Shown: positions 15,861 through 24,927 of the stretch, in pieces
How positions within the stretch are numbered: position 1 is the first letter of the stretch
Layout: each line of letters starts with the position of its first letter
The notes under the pieces: model-generated
What the model saw: only the letters and a program-made list of their open reading frames with translations
What the model was told of the DNA's origin: nothing
Databases searched by the model: none
Translations under genes and position numbers: made by a program
DNA from: an uncultured beta proteobacterium
GTDB taxonomy: Bacteria; Pseudomonadota; Gammaproteobacteria; Burkholderiales; Burkholderiaceae_C
Assembly: GCA_903938815.1 (NCBI GenBank)
Contig: CAJAES010000034.1
Location: 124,001-188,000, forward strand
Direction of reading: 5' to 3'
DNA length: 64,000 nt

Positions 15861-17282
15861 ATGTCCGAAGAACTCTGGCGCCTCGGCGCCGTCGAACTGG
15901 CGGCGCACATCCGCGCCCGGCATGTCAGCGCGCGCGAGGCGACGGCCAGCGTGCTGTCGCGCATCGCCGAGGTCAACCCTCGCGTCAATGCGCTGCCCGA
16001 AGTGATGGCCGAGGAGGCGCTGGCCGCGGCCGATGCCGCCGACCGCGCCCTGGCCGCCGGCTTGGCGCCCGGCCTGCTGCACGGTGTGCCGGTGACCGTC
16101 AAGGTCAACGTGGACACGGCCGGGCACGCCACCACCGATGGCATCGTCGCTGCAAGGAACAACCTGGCCACGGTCGACTCCCCCCTGGTCGCCCACCTGC
16201 GCGGCGCGGGCGCGGTCATCGTCGGGCGCAGCAACACGCCCGCCTTCAGCCTGCGCTGGTTCACCGACAACGACCTGCACGGGCGCACCCTCAATCCCTT
16301 CGATCCGGCCGTGACGCCCGGGGGCTCGAGCGGCGGCGCCGCTGCCGCAGTGGCGCTGGGCATGGGACCGATCGCGCACGGCAACGACTATGGCGGCTCG
16401 ATCCGCCATCCGGCCTGGGCCTGCGGCGTCGTGGGGTTGCGCACCACGCCGGGCCGGGTGCCTTCGTACAAGGCCAGCGCGCCCAACCGCGTGATCACCA
16501 ACCAGCTCATGTCGGTCCAGGGCCCGCTGGCGCGCAGCGTGCGAGATGCTCGCCTGGCGTTGCGCGTGATGTCGCAGGGCAGCCCGCTCGATCCTCAGTG
16601 GACGCCGGTGCCGCTGGAGTTCCCCGCACCGGAACGGCGCCTGCGCGTGGCCGTCTTCAAGCGGTGTGCCGCCCATGACGCCGACCCGAGCGTGGTCGCC
16701 GCCGTCGAGCAGGCCGCGAAGTGGCTCGCGGACGCGGGTTGCGAGGTGGAGGACGTCGAGCCGCCGCATTTCGAGGAAGGCGCGCACCTGTGGCGACAGC
16801 TGGTGATGGACGACATGCGGCGCGGCGCGCTTCCCGCGGTCGAGGCCGTGGGTGACGCCGGGGTGCGCTCGGCGCTGGGCGGCTACCTGAGCGGGCTGGC
16901 GCCACTGGACGCCAACGGGCTGCTGGAAGCGCAGCAGCGCCGCTTCAGCATCTGCCGCGACTGGGCCGTCATGCTGGAGCCAGACGCCGGCGGCCACGAC
17001 GTGCTGCTGATGCCTGTGAGCTGGGAGCGCCAGTTCGCCATCGACGCCGACGTGGGCGAGCCCGCGCGCGTGCATCGGCTGCTGGCCGCGCAAAGCCCGC
17101 TGCTGGGCACGGCCATGATGGGTTTGCCGGGGCTGGCGGTGCCCACGGGCCTGGCCGGCGGCCTGCCTGCCGGCGTGCAGATCGTGGCCGGGCGTTTCCG
17201 CGAGGACCGCTGCCTCGCGGTGGGTGAGCTGCTGGAAGCCGCCGCCGGGTTCTCTGCGCTGGACGTGCTGGCGCCGCGCTGA
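15861..17282 (+). CDS. Amidase-signature-family amidase
   Basis: A 473-residue amidase-signature enzyme. The Ser-cisSer-Lys triad is visible as the Lys in P-V-T-V-K-V-N (about 84), the cis-Ser in T-P-G-G-S-S-G-G (about 159) and the nucleophile in N-D-Y-G-G-S-I-R (about 183). It would hydrolyse a carboxamide to acid and ammonia. The frame is open from TTG 15843, but ATG 15861 is the better start. It follows the Bug gene by 51 bp in the same direction. Not GatA: no gatB or gatC is adjacent and the catabolic setting differs. Confidence 0.92.
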   Translation: MSEELWRLGAVELAAHIRARHVSAREATASVLSRIAEVNPRVNALPEVMAEEALAAADAADRALAAGLAPGLLHGVPVTVKVNVDTAGHATTDGIVAARNNLATVDSPLVAHLRGAGAVIVGRSNTPAFSLRWFTDNDLHGRTLNPFDPAVTPGGSSGGAAAAVALGMGPIAHGNDYGGSIRHPAWACGVVGLRTTPGRVPSYKASAPNRVITNQLMSVQGPLARSVRDARLALRVMSQGSPLDPQWTPVPLEFPAPERRLRVAVFKRCAAHDADPSVVAAVEQAAKWLADAGCEVEDVEPPHFEEGAHLWRQLVMDDMRRGALPAVEAVGDAGVRSALGGYLSGLAPLDANGLLEAQQRRFSICRDWAVMLEPDAGGHDVLLMPVSWERQFAIDADVGEPARVHRLLAAQSPLLGTAMMGLPGLAVPTGLAGGLPAGVQIVAGRFREDRCLAVGELLEAAAGFSALDVLAPR

Positions 17283-17428
17283 TACAAGCGGGCCGAGATG
17301 CACGACCTGCACGACACCCACCCACGGTCGAACCTGCCGCCCCGCCGGGGCGCGCGCAGCATCGGCAAGCCTGCCGGCACGGCTGCAGCCGGCCAGCCCG
17401 CCATCGGCGGCCGGCAACGGACCTTGGG

Positions 17429-18352
17429 ATGAAGATCATCGGCGCACGGGCCGCTGCGGCCGCATTGCCGTTCGACCGCCTGATCGACGCGCTGCGCGCG
17501 CAGTTCGCCAGCGGCTGCGAGGTGCCGGCGCGCCACGTGCATCAGCCGTCCGAGGGCATGACGACCCTGATCATGCCGGCCTGGGTGCCGGGCGGGGCGT
17601 ACGCGGTGAAGGTCGTCAACATCGCGCCCGGAAATGCCGCTGGCGGCCTGCCCGGCCTGCACTCCACGGTGCTGTTGCACGACGGCGCGACGGGCCGGCC
17701 GCTGGCGCTGATCGACGGCGACACCATCACCGCGCGCCGCACCGCGGCGGCATCCGCGCTGGCCGGGTCCTATCTTGCGCGCGATGACGCGCGCCACCTG
17801 CTGGTGGTGGGTGCCGGGCGCGTGGCGGAGCTGCTGCCGGCCGCCTACGCCGCCGTGCGCGGCATCGAACGCGTGAGCCTCTGGGCACGCCGGCCCGAGG
17901 CGGCCAGGGCACTGGTTGCCCGGTGGCGCAGGCAGGGCTTCGATGCGCGGGTCGCGCCGTCGCTGGAACTGGCCGCTGCCGAGGCGGACATCGTCAGTTG
18001 CGCCACGCTGTCGACCCGGCCCATCGTCCGGGGCGAATGGTTGCGGGAAGGCAGCCATCTCGACCTCATCGGCAGCTTCACGCCGCAGATGCGCGAGGCC
18101 GACGACGACTGCTTCCGGGGCGCCGGTCTCTACATCGACACCCCGGAGGCGCTGGACAAGAGCGGTGAACTGCTGGAGCCGATGTCCAGGGGCGTTTTCG
18201 TGCGCGCCAGCGTGCTCGGAACCCTGGCGCAGCTGTGCCGCAACGAGGTGCCGGGCCGTCAGGATGCGACCGGGCGGACGGTGTTCAAGTCGGTGGGTAC
18301 AGCCCTCGAAGACCTGGCCGCCGCGATGCTGGTGCACGGCCCAATGGCCTGA
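17429..18352 (+). CDS. Ornithine cyclodeaminase / mu-crystallin family protein
   Basis: A 307-residue member of the OCD/mu-crystallin family, NAD(P)-dependent dehydrogenases that handle amino or imino acids (ornithine to proline, alanine or ketimine reduction). The Rossmann motif V-V-G-A-G-R-V-A-E (about 124-132) follows the conserved K-V-V-N and D-G-D-T-I-T-A-R-R-T-A-A-A-S segments; the I-G-S-F-T-P-Q-M-R-E block is near 210-220. The start overlaps the stop of a small open frame by ATGA. Last gene of the LysR-controlled cluster, ending head-on with the Lrp gene. Substrate cannot be assigned. Confidence 0.9.
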   Translation: MKIIGARAAAAALPFDRLIDALRAQFASGCEVPARHVHQPSEGMTTLIMPAWVPGGAYAVKVVNIAPGNAAGGLPGLHSTVLLHDGATGRPLALIDGDTITARRTAAASALAGSYLARDDARHLLVVGAGRVAELLPAAYAAVRGIERVSLWARRPEAARALVARWRRQGFDARVAPSLELAAAEADIVSCATLSTRPIVRGEWLREGSHLDLIGSFTPQMREADDDCFRGAGLYIDTPEALDKSGELLEPMSRGVFVRASVLGTLAQLCRNEVPGRQDATGRTVFKSVGTALEDLAAAMLVHGPMA

Positions 18353-18392
18353 CCGGGCGTGCGTGGGGGCAGGCCGGTCGGCCCGCCGCCGC

Positions 18393-18869
18393 TCACACCG
18401 GCAGCTGCGAGCTGTTCTTGACCTCTTCCATCACCGCGTAGGTGCGCGTCTCGCGCACGCCGGGCAGGGTCCAGATCACGCTCCCGATGAACTCGCGGTA
18501 GGCAGCCATGTCCGACACCCGCGTCTTCAGCAGGTAGTCGAAGCCGCCGGCCACCAGGTGCGCTTCCAGGATCTCCGGGCGTACCTGCACGGCGGCCTTG
18601 AAGGTGTCCATCACGTCGTGCACCGTGCGGTCGAGCAGGATCTCCACGAACACCAGCAGGCCGGCGCCGAGCTTGGCCGGGTTCAGCCGCGCCTCGTAGC
18701 CGAGGATGTAGCCGTCGCGGTGCAGGCGCCGCACGCGCTCCAGCACAGCCGTGGGCGACAGGTGAACGGCCTCGGCCAGCTTCAGGTTGCTGATGCGGCC
18801 GTCGGCCTGCAGCACCCGCAGGATGCGCAGGTCGATCTTGTCGATGGCCTTGGGGCTGTCGTCTTCCAT
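18393..18869 (-). CDS. Lrp/AsnC-family regulator, probable regulator of putA
   Basis: A 158-residue Lrp-type regulator: HTH about residues 10-60 (I-D-K-I-D-L-R-I-L-R-V-L-Q-A-D-G-R with recognition helix L-S-P-T-A-V-L-E-R-V), then the RAM ligand-binding domain with E-A-H-L-V-A-G-G-F-D-Y-L-L-K. It is divergent from putA across 94 bp; in many proteobacteria an Lrp homologue (PutR/BkdR-like) at this place activates proline catabolism in response to proline. The open frame extends 35 codons upstream to 18974, but that would overlap putA. ATG 18869 gives the usual family length. Confidence 0.9.
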   Translation of the reverse strand: MEDDSPKAIDKIDLRILRVLQADGRISNLKLAEAVHLSPTAVLERVRRLHRDGYILGYEARLNPAKLGAGLLVFVEILLDRTVHDVMDTFKAAVQVRPEILEAHLVAGGFDYLLKTRVSDMAAYREFIGSVIWTLPGVRETRTYAVMEEVKNSSQLPV

Positions 18870-18899
18870 GGCGCACGATTCTCCATGAAGTCGGGTTGA

Positions 18900-18918
18900 A
18901 ACCGAATCCGAATCGGTT
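18900..18918. promoter_or_regulatory. Dyad between the Lrp gene and putA
   Basis: AACCGA-N7-TCGGTT sits about midway in the 94-bp divergent region. Size and position suit a half-site pair for the Lrp-type regulator. Confidence 0.4.
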
Positions 18919-18963
18919 CGATGCTCCCTATGCTGGCGCATCTCCAGAATTCGGACCGCCGTC

Positions 18964-21927
18964 ATGACGCCCACCCCCCGCGAACGCCTGCCATTCCCGT
19001 ATCGCCCCGAGGCCGAGGCCCTCGCGGCTGCGGTTCAGTCCCTGGCCGGCGCGCTGGACTGGCCGCGCGTGGTGGCCGGCGCCCGCCCATGGGTGGAGGC
19101 CGTGCGTTCGCACCCGGCGCCGTTCTGGGCGATGGAATCGCTGCTGCGCGAGTACCCCATCTCCAGCGCCGAGGGCCTGGCCCTGATGCGGCTGGCCGAA
19201 GCCCTGCTGCGCGTGCCCGACGCCGAGACCGCCATTGCCCTGACGGCCGACCAGCTGGGCAGGGCCGATTTCGACGCCAACGCGGCAGACGGCCCGCACC
19301 GCATGCTGGCCAACCTGTCGGCCAGCGCCATCGGCCTGTCGAAGAGGTTCCTGCCCGGCGCCGAGGCCGAATCCGGCCTCATCCAGCGCCTGGGCGCGCG
19401 CACGGTGGTGGCCGCCACCGTGCGTGCCATCCAGCTGCTCGGCCGGCAGTTCGTGCTGGGCCGCGACATCGACGAAGCCCGGGCCGAGGCCGCGAGCCAG
19501 CGCAAGGCCCTGGCCAACCTGCGCTTCAGCTACGACATGCTGGGCGAAGGCGCGCGCACCGAGCGCGACGCCGAGCGCTACCTGGCCAGCTACGCCAACG
19601 CCATCGCGCGCATCGCCGGCGGGCAGCGCGCCGAGTCGCCGATGTCGGCCGACGGCATCTCCATCAAGCTGAGCGCGCTCTTCTCGCGCTACGAGGAAGC
19701 CCAGCGCGAGCGCGTCTTCGCCGAACTGCAGCCGCGGGTGTGGCAGCTCATCGAGGCCGCCGCCGCGGCGAACCTGAACCTCACCATCGACGCCGAGGAG
19801 GTCGACCGGCTGGAACTCTCGCTCGAACTGCTGGACGCGCTGGCCGCGCGCATCGCGCAGCGGTTTCCGCAGTGGCAGGGCTTCGGCCTGGCGGTGCAGG
19901 CCTACCAGACGCGCGCGCTGGCGGTGGTGGACGAGGTGGCGCGCATCGCGCGGGCGCACGGCCTGCGTTTCATGGTGCGGCTGGTCAAGGGCGCCTACTG
20001 GGACGGCGAGGTCAAGCGCGCCCAAGAGCTCGGCCTGCCCGGCTACCCGGTCTTCACGCACAAGACGCACACCGACCTCTCCTACCTGGCCTGCGCGCGG
20101 GCGCTGCTGCAGCACGCCGAGGTCATCTACCCGCAGTTCGCCACGCACAACGCCGGCACCATCGCCGCCATCGTGCAGATGGCGGCGGGCCGGCCGTTCG
20201 AGATGCAGCGTCTGCACGGCATGGGCGAAGGCGTCTACCGCGAGGTCATGAAGGACGGCGCCATCGCGTGCCGCGTCTACGCCCCGGTGGGCGAGCACCG
20301 CGACCTGCTCGCCTACCTGGTGCGCCGCCTGCTGGAGAACGGCGCCAATTCGTCCTTCGTGCACCAGCTCGCGGACGCCGAGGTCGCACCCGAGGTGCTG
20401 CTGGCGTCGCCGCTCGCGCCCCGCCCCGAGCCCGGCCTGGTCGCGCCGCTGGCGCTGTACGGCGCGGCGCGCGCCAATTCGGCGGGCGTGGACATCAGCT
20501 GCCCCACCATGCGGGCGCCGCTGCTCGCCGCGCCGGTTGCCGTGGAGCCGGTGACCGAGGCCGCGCCGGCCGAGGTGCAGGCGGCGATGGCCCGGCTGCA
20601 CGCCGGCTTCGACGCCTGGAGCGCCACGCCGCTGGCCGGGCGCGCTGCCTGCCTGCGCCGCGCCGCCGACCTGCTGGAGCAGCGCACGCCCGAGTACGCC
20701 GCGCTGCTGGTGCATGAGGCCGGCAAGACCTGGAGCGACACCATCGCCGAGGTGCGCGAGGCCGTGGACTTCTGCCGCTACTACGCGCAGCAGGCCGAAG
20801 CGCGCCTGGCCGAGCAAGTGCTGCCCGGCCCCACCGGTGAAAGCAACGTGCTGCGGCTGCATGGCCGCGGCGTCTTCGTCTGCATCAGCCCGTGGAACTT
20901 CCCGCTGGCCATCTTTGCGGGGCAGGTGGTTGCCGCGCTCGTCACCGGCAACACCGTGGCTGCGAAGCCTGCGGAGCAGACCCCCGTGATCGCGCGCCGA
21001 TTCGTCGAACTGCTGCACGAGGCCGGCGTGCCGCGCGATGCGCTCGCGTGGCTGCACGGCCGGGGCGAGACCGTGGGCGCCGCGCTGGTGGCCGATGCGC
21101 GCACGGCGGGCGTCTGCTTCACCGGCAGCACGGCGGTGGCGCGACTGATCAACCGCACCCTGGCGATGAAGGACGGCCCCATCGTGCCGCTGATCGCCGA
21201 GACCGGCGGCCTGAACGCGATGATCGTCGACAGCACCGCGCTGCCCGAGCAGGTGGTGGACGCGGTGGTGCAGAGCGCCTTCCGCAGCGCGGGGCAGCGC
21301 TGCTCTGCGCTGCGCCTGCTGTGCGTGCACGAGGGCGTGGCCGATGGCGTGATCGAGATGATCCGGGGCGCGCTGGCCGAGCTGAGCGTGGGCGACCCCG
21401 CCGACCTCGCCACCGACGTCGGCCCGCTGATCGACGACGAGGCGCACGCGAACATCGCCGGCCACGTGGCGCGCCTGAAGCGCGAGAGCCGCCTGCTGGG
21501 CGAGGCCACGCGCGTGGGCGGATTTCCGCGCCTGGTGGCGCCGGTGGCTTTCGAGATCGGCGCCATTGCCGACATGAAGGAGGAGATCTTCGGGCCCGTG
21601 CTGCACGTGGTGCGCTGGGGCGGCGACCCGATGGGCGTGATGCGCGAGATCAACGCGCTGGGCTACGGCCTGACGCTGGGCATCCAGACCCGCATCGACA
21701 GCCGCGCCGCGCGCCTGGCCGATGCCGCGCGCATCGGCAACGTCTACGTCAATCGCAACATGATCGGTGCGGTGGTGGGCGTGCAGCCCTTCGGCGGCGA
21801 GGGCCTGTCGGGCACCGGGCCGAAGGCCGGCGGCCCGCACTACCTCTACCGCTTCTGCGCCGAGCAGGCCGTGACCATCAACACGGCAGCGGCGGGCGGC
21901 AACGCCGAGCTGCTGGCGGGCGGCTAA
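18964..21927 (+). CDS. putA: Bifunctional proline dehydrogenase / L-glutamate-gamma-semialdehyde dehydrogenase PutA
   Basis: A 987-residue PutA converting proline to glutamate in two FAD- then NAD-dependent steps with channelled P5C. The PRODH barrel spans about 150-470 (D-G-I-S-I-K-L-S-A-L, F-M-V-R-L-V-K-G-A-Y-W-D, A-T-H-N); the ALDH part spans about 530-980 with the Glu in E-T-G-G-L-N-A and the catalytic Cys in S-A-G-Q-R-C-S-A-L. There is no ribbon-helix-helix N-terminus and no extra C-terminal domain, so this is the minimal type-A form that cannot repress its own gene. The divergent Lrp regulator presumably does that. The TAA overlaps the convergent ABC permease stop. Confidence 0.97.
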   Translation: MTPTPRERLPFPYRPEAEALAAAVQSLAGALDWPRVVAGARPWVEAVRSHPAPFWAMESLLREYPISSAEGLALMRLAEALLRVPDAETAIALTADQLGRADFDANAADGPHRMLANLSASAIGLSKRFLPGAEAESGLIQRLGARTVVAATVRAIQLLGRQFVLGRDIDEARAEAASQRKALANLRFSYDMLGEGARTERDAERYLASYANAIARIAGGQRAESPMSADGISIKLSALFSRYEEAQRERVFAELQPRVWQLIEAAAAANLNLTIDAEEVDRLELSLELLDALAARIAQRFPQWQGFGLAVQAYQTRALAVVDEVARIARAHGLRFMVRLVKGAYWDGEVKRAQELGLPGYPVFTHKTHTDLSYLACARALLQHAEVIYPQFATHNAGTIAAIVQMAAGRPFEMQRLHGMGEGVYREVMKDGAIACRVYAPVGEHRDLLAYLVRRLLENGANSSFVHQLADAEVAPEVLLASPLAPRPEPGLVAPLALYGAARANSAGVDISCPTMRAPLLAAPVAVEPVTEAAPAEVQAAMARLHAGFDAWSATPLAGRAACLRRAADLLEQRTPEYAALLVHEAGKTWSDTIAEVREAVDFCRYYAQQAEARLAEQVLPGPTGESNVLRLHGRGVFVCISPWNFPLAIFAGQVVAALVTGNTVAAKPAEQTPVIARRFVELLHEAGVPRDALAWLHGRGETVGAALVADARTAGVCFTGSTAVARLINRTLAMKDGPIVPLIAETGGLNAMIVDSTALPEQVVDAVVQSAFRSAGQRCSALRLLCVHEGVADGVIEMIRGALAELSVGDPADLATDVGPLIDDEAHANIAGHVARLKRESRLLGEATRVGGFPRLVAPVAFEIGAIADMKEEIFGPVLHVVRWGGDPMGVMREINALGYGLTLGIQTRIDSRAARLADAARIGNVYVNRNMIGAVVGVQPFGGEGLSGTGPKAGGPHYLYRFCAEQAVTINTAAAGGNAELLAGG

Positions 21928-22742
21928 CGGATCCCCGCGCGCAGGAAGCTCTGCACGAACTGCCGCTGGAACAGCAGGAAGGCGATCAGCAGCGGCGCGC
22001 TGGAGATCAGCGTGGCCGCGTTGATGATGGCCCAGTCGATGCCCTGGTCGGTGCCCGCGAAGACCGACAGGCCGACCGTCAGCGGCCGGGTCTCGACCGA
22101 ATTGGAGACCACGAGCGGCCACAGGAAGTTGTTCCAGTGGTAGCTCACGGAGACCAGCGCATAGGCCAGGTACACGGGCTTGGCGAGCGGCACGTACACG
22201 CGCCAGAGCACGCCCATCGCGCCGCAGCCCTCGATGCGTGCGGCCTCCTCCAGCTCCTTCGGCACGGTCTTGAACGTCTGGCGCAGCAGGAAGATGCCGA
22301 AGGCCGACGCGATGTAGGGCAGCGCCATCGCGGTCAGCGTGTCGCTCAGGCCCATCAGGTGCAGGCTGCGGTAGTTTTCCACCAGCACCACGTCGGGCAT
22401 GATCATCAGCTGCACCAGGACCATCGCGAATGCGATGTCGCGCCCCGGGAAGCGGAAGCGCGCGAAGGCGTAGGCCGCGAGCGTGCACAGCACCAGCTGC
22501 CCGACGAGGATGCCGCTGACCAGCGCGAAGGTGTTCAGGAAGTAGCGCGGAAAGGGCGCGGCCGCCCACGCCGCGCTGAAGTTGTCCAGCGTCAGCGGCG
22601 CCAGCAGCTCGAAGCGCGCCGAGAACTCGGTGGGGTGGATGGCCGACCACACCGCGTACAGCAGCGGCAGCACCCACAGCAGCGCCAGGAGCCAGGCTCC
22701 GAGCGTGTTCAGCAGTGTGTCGAATCGGCCGGGGTTGAGCAT
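21924..22742 (-). CDS. ABC transporter permease, UgpE/MalG-like
   Basis: A 272-residue carbohydrate-type (CUT1) permease with about six membrane helices. The EAA loop reads E-L-E-E-A-A-R-I-E-G-C-G near residues 165-176. It begins at ATG 22742, sharing a base with the end of the UgpA-like gene, so the two permeases are coupled. Last gene of the five-gene deoR-C-B-A-E operon. Its stop overlaps the putA stop on the other strand by 3 bp. Similar to sn-glycerol-3-phosphate permease subunits; exact substrate inferred only. Confidence 0.92.
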   Translation of the reverse strand: MLNPGRFDTLLNTLGAWLLALLWVLPLLYAVWSAIHPTEFSARFELLAPLTLDNFSAAWAAAPFPRYFLNTFALVSGILVGQLVLCTLAAYAFARFRFPGRDIAFAMVLVQLMIMPDVVLVENYRSLHLMGLSDTLTAMALPYIASAFGIFLLRQTFKTVPKELEEAARIEGCGAMGVLWRVYVPLAKPVYLAYALVSVSYHWNNFLWPLVVSNSVETRPLTVGLSVFAGTDQGIDWAIINAATLISSAPLLIAFLLFQRQFVQSFLRAGIR

Positions 22743-23620
22743 CACTGGTAGTGGGTGCGGCGCTCGAGCAGGCCGAATTGCAGCAGGGCCAGCAGCGCCA
22801 GGATGGCCAGAAGCACCGCCGTCAGCGCGGCGGCGTAGCTGGCGTCCCAGTAGCGGAAGCCGGTCTCGTAGATGTAGAAGAGCAGCAGCGAGCTCGCGTT
22901 GTCGGGCCCGCCGCGCGTCATCACGACGATGTGGTCCACCAGCCGGAAGGCGTTGATGACGGCGTTCACCAGCACGAACAGCGTGGTGGGCATCAGTAGC
23001 GGGAAGGTGATGCGCCAGAAGAACTGCCAGCGCCCGCAGCCTTCCAGCGCGGCGGCCTCGCGCAGCTCGGGCGACTGCTGTTGCAGCGCGGCCAGGTAGA
23101 AGATCATGAAGAAGCCGGCCTCCTTCCAGATGGCGACCAGCATCACCGAACCCAGCACGGTCTCGCGCGCGCCCAGCCAGTTCATGGCCGCGCCCCCGAA
23201 GTGGCCGCGCAGTTGATCGAGCAGCCCGTAGTCGGGCGTGTAGAAGAAGAGCCAGATGTTGGCCACCGCGATCATCGGCAGCACGGTGGGCGTGAAGTAC
23301 GCCAGGCGCAGCAGGCCGCGCCCCGCGAGCTTGCGGTCCACCCACAGCGCCATCACGATCGCCAGCGCGATCGACGGCACGATGGTGCCCAGCGCATACC
23401 AGGCGTTGTTGACCAGCGAGGTCCAGAAGACCGGGTCGTCGGCCAGCGCGCGGTAGTTGTCCAGCCCGATGAAGCGCGCCGGCCGGTTGGGCTTGGCGGT
23501 GCTGAACAGGCTGTGCCAGAGCGTGGCCCCCGCGGGGTAGTGCGTGAAGGCCACGAGCAGAACCGCTGCCGGCAGCAGCAGCAGCCAGCCGATGACGGCG
23601 TTGCGTCGGCCTTCCATCAC
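22742..23620 (-). CDS. ABC transporter permease, UgpA/MalF-like
   Basis: A 292-residue CUT1 permease with six predicted membrane helices; the first is around residues 8-28. The EAA motif reads E-L-R-E-A-A-A-L-E-G-C-G near 190-201, partner to the ATPase. It forms the heterodimeric channel with the UgpE-like protein. It follows the binding-protein gene by 18 bp and shares base 22742 with the next gene. Confidence 0.92.
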   Translation of the reverse strand: MMEGRRNAVIGWLLLLPAAVLLVAFTHYPAGATLWHSLFSTAKPNRPARFIGLDNYRALADDPVFWTSLVNNAWYALGTIVPSIALAIVMALWVDRKLAGRGLLRLAYFTPTVLPMIAVANIWLFFYTPDYGLLDQLRGHFGGAAMNWLGARETVLGSVMLVAIWKEAGFFMIFYLAALQQQSPELREAAALEGCGRWQFFWRITFPLLMPTTLFVLVNAVINAFRLVDHIVVMTRGGPDNASSLLLFYIYETGFRYWDASYAAALTAVLLAILALLALLQFGLLERRTHYQ

Positions 23621-23638
23621 ATCACCCCGCGGCGCCCG

Positions 23639-24916
23639 TCAGCGGTACGGCCGCAGGATGCGGTCGGCTTCGCGCTGGGCGTCCTTCATGGCCTGCTCGG
23701 CGGGCTTGGCGCCGGTCAGCGCGGCCTGCAGTCCGTCGTTCAGCGCCTTGGTCACGCGCTGGTTCTCGTGCGTGGACAGTTCCGCCACGGCATGCTGCAG
23801 CTGGTCGCGGGCCACGATGGGCGCGCTGAAGTCGGCCAGGTACTTCTTCATCTCGGCCGTGTCCCAGGCGGCCGGGCTCACCGCCACGTAGCCGGTGGCG
23901 ATGGCCCACTCGGCCGCGCGCTTGGGCGAGGTCATCCACTGGATGAACTTCAGCGAGGCCTCGCGCTCGGCCTGCGTGGCCTTCTTGAAGACATAGAAGT
24001 TGCCGCCGCCCGTGGGCGTGCCGCGCTGCTTGCCGGCCGGCAGCATCGCCACGCCGAAGTCGAACTTGGCGTTGGTGCGGATGTTGGTCAGGTTGCCCGT
24101 GGTCGTCCAGATCATCGCGGCCTTGCGCTCGAAGAAGTCCTTCGGCGTCGTGCCCCACTCCACCACGCCGGGCGGGTGGATCATGTGCTTGCGCGACAGG
24201 TCCATCCAGAACTGCAGCGCCTGCACGACCTCGGGCTTGTCGTAGTAGGTCTGCGTGCCGGCGGGGTTCATCAGCTCGGCGCCGTTCTGCGTCGTGAAGC
24301 CCTGGAACAGCCAGTACGGGAAGCCCGACGAAGGCACCTGGATGCCCCAGGTCGTCACGTTGCCGGCGGCGTCCTTCTTCGTGAGCTTGCGGCCGTAGTC
24401 GACCAGCTCGTTCCAGTTCTGCGGCGGCTTGTTCGGGTCGAGACCGGCCTCCTTGAACAGATCCTTGTTCCAGTACATCACGACGGTGGAGCGCTGGAAC
24501 GGAATGCCCCAGGTCTTGCCGCCGGTCTGGCTGTTCTTCATGAAGCCCGGGTAGAAGCTCCCCATCCAGGCCTTGTCCGCGGCGGTCTTCGCGATGTCGT
24601 CGAACGGCACCACCGCGCCCTCGTCGATCAGCGTGTACATGTCGGTCGACAGGATCACGGCCACGTGCGGCGCGTCGCCGCCCTTGGCCGCCGTGAGCAC
24701 CTTGGTGATGGTGTCCTGGTAGCTGCCGGCGTAGACAGGCTTGATCTTGATGCCGGGGTTCTCGCGCTCGAAGTCGGCGGCCATGCCGTCGATGATCTTC
24801 GTCACCGGGCCGCCGACGGCCACGGGGTAGTAGAAGCTCAGTTCCTGCGCAGCGGCAGGCAGGCTGAGCGCCGCGCCCAGCGCGACGGTGGCAAGGCTCA
24901 GGTTCCAGTGTTTCAT
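23639..24916 (-). CDS. ABC transporter periplasmic binding protein, UgpB-like
   Basis: A 425-residue cluster-type extracellular binding protein with a Sec signal (cleaved after A-A-A, about residue 22). The opening F-Y-Y-P-V-A-V-G-G-P-V-T, K-P-V-Y-A-G-S-Y-Q-D-T-I and P-F-Q-R-S-T-V-V-M-Y-W-N-K-D-L-F-K blocks parallel UgpB. SD GAGGAG is 7 nt from the ATG. Binding of glycerol-3-phosphate or glycerophosphodiester is likely from the gene set but not provable here; another sugar or polyol phosphate is possible. Confidence 0.9.
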   Translation of the reverse strand: MKHWNLSLATVALGAALSLPAAAQELSFYYPVAVGGPVTKIIDGMAADFERENPGIKIKPVYAGSYQDTITKVLTAAKGGDAPHVAVILSTDMYTLIDEGAVVPFDDIAKTAADKAWMGSFYPGFMKNSQTGGKTWGIPFQRSTVVMYWNKDLFKEAGLDPNKPPQNWNELVDYGRKLTKKDAAGNVTTWGIQVPSSGFPYWLFQGFTTQNGAELMNPAGTQTYYDKPEVVQALQFWMDLSRKHMIHPPGVVEWGTTPKDFFERKAAMIWTTTGNLTNIRTNAKFDFGVAMLPAGKQRGTPTGGGNFYVFKKATQAEREASLKFIQWMTSPKRAAEWAIATGYVAVSPAAWDTAEMKKYLADFSAPIVARDQLQHAVAELSTHENQRVTKALNDGLQAALTGAKPAEQAMKDAQREADRILRPYR

Positions 24917-24927
24917 CGTCGTTCTCC

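Noticed and set aside
14730-17417. 895-codon open frame on the reverse strand
   Set aside because: Shadow of the Bug and amidase genes; repetitive composition and no recognisable motif.
18928-22677. 1249-codon open frame on the reverse strand
   Set aside because: It runs antisense to putA. The product is low-complexity (His, Arg, Gly, Ala) with no domain, as expected from G+C-rich codon shadows.
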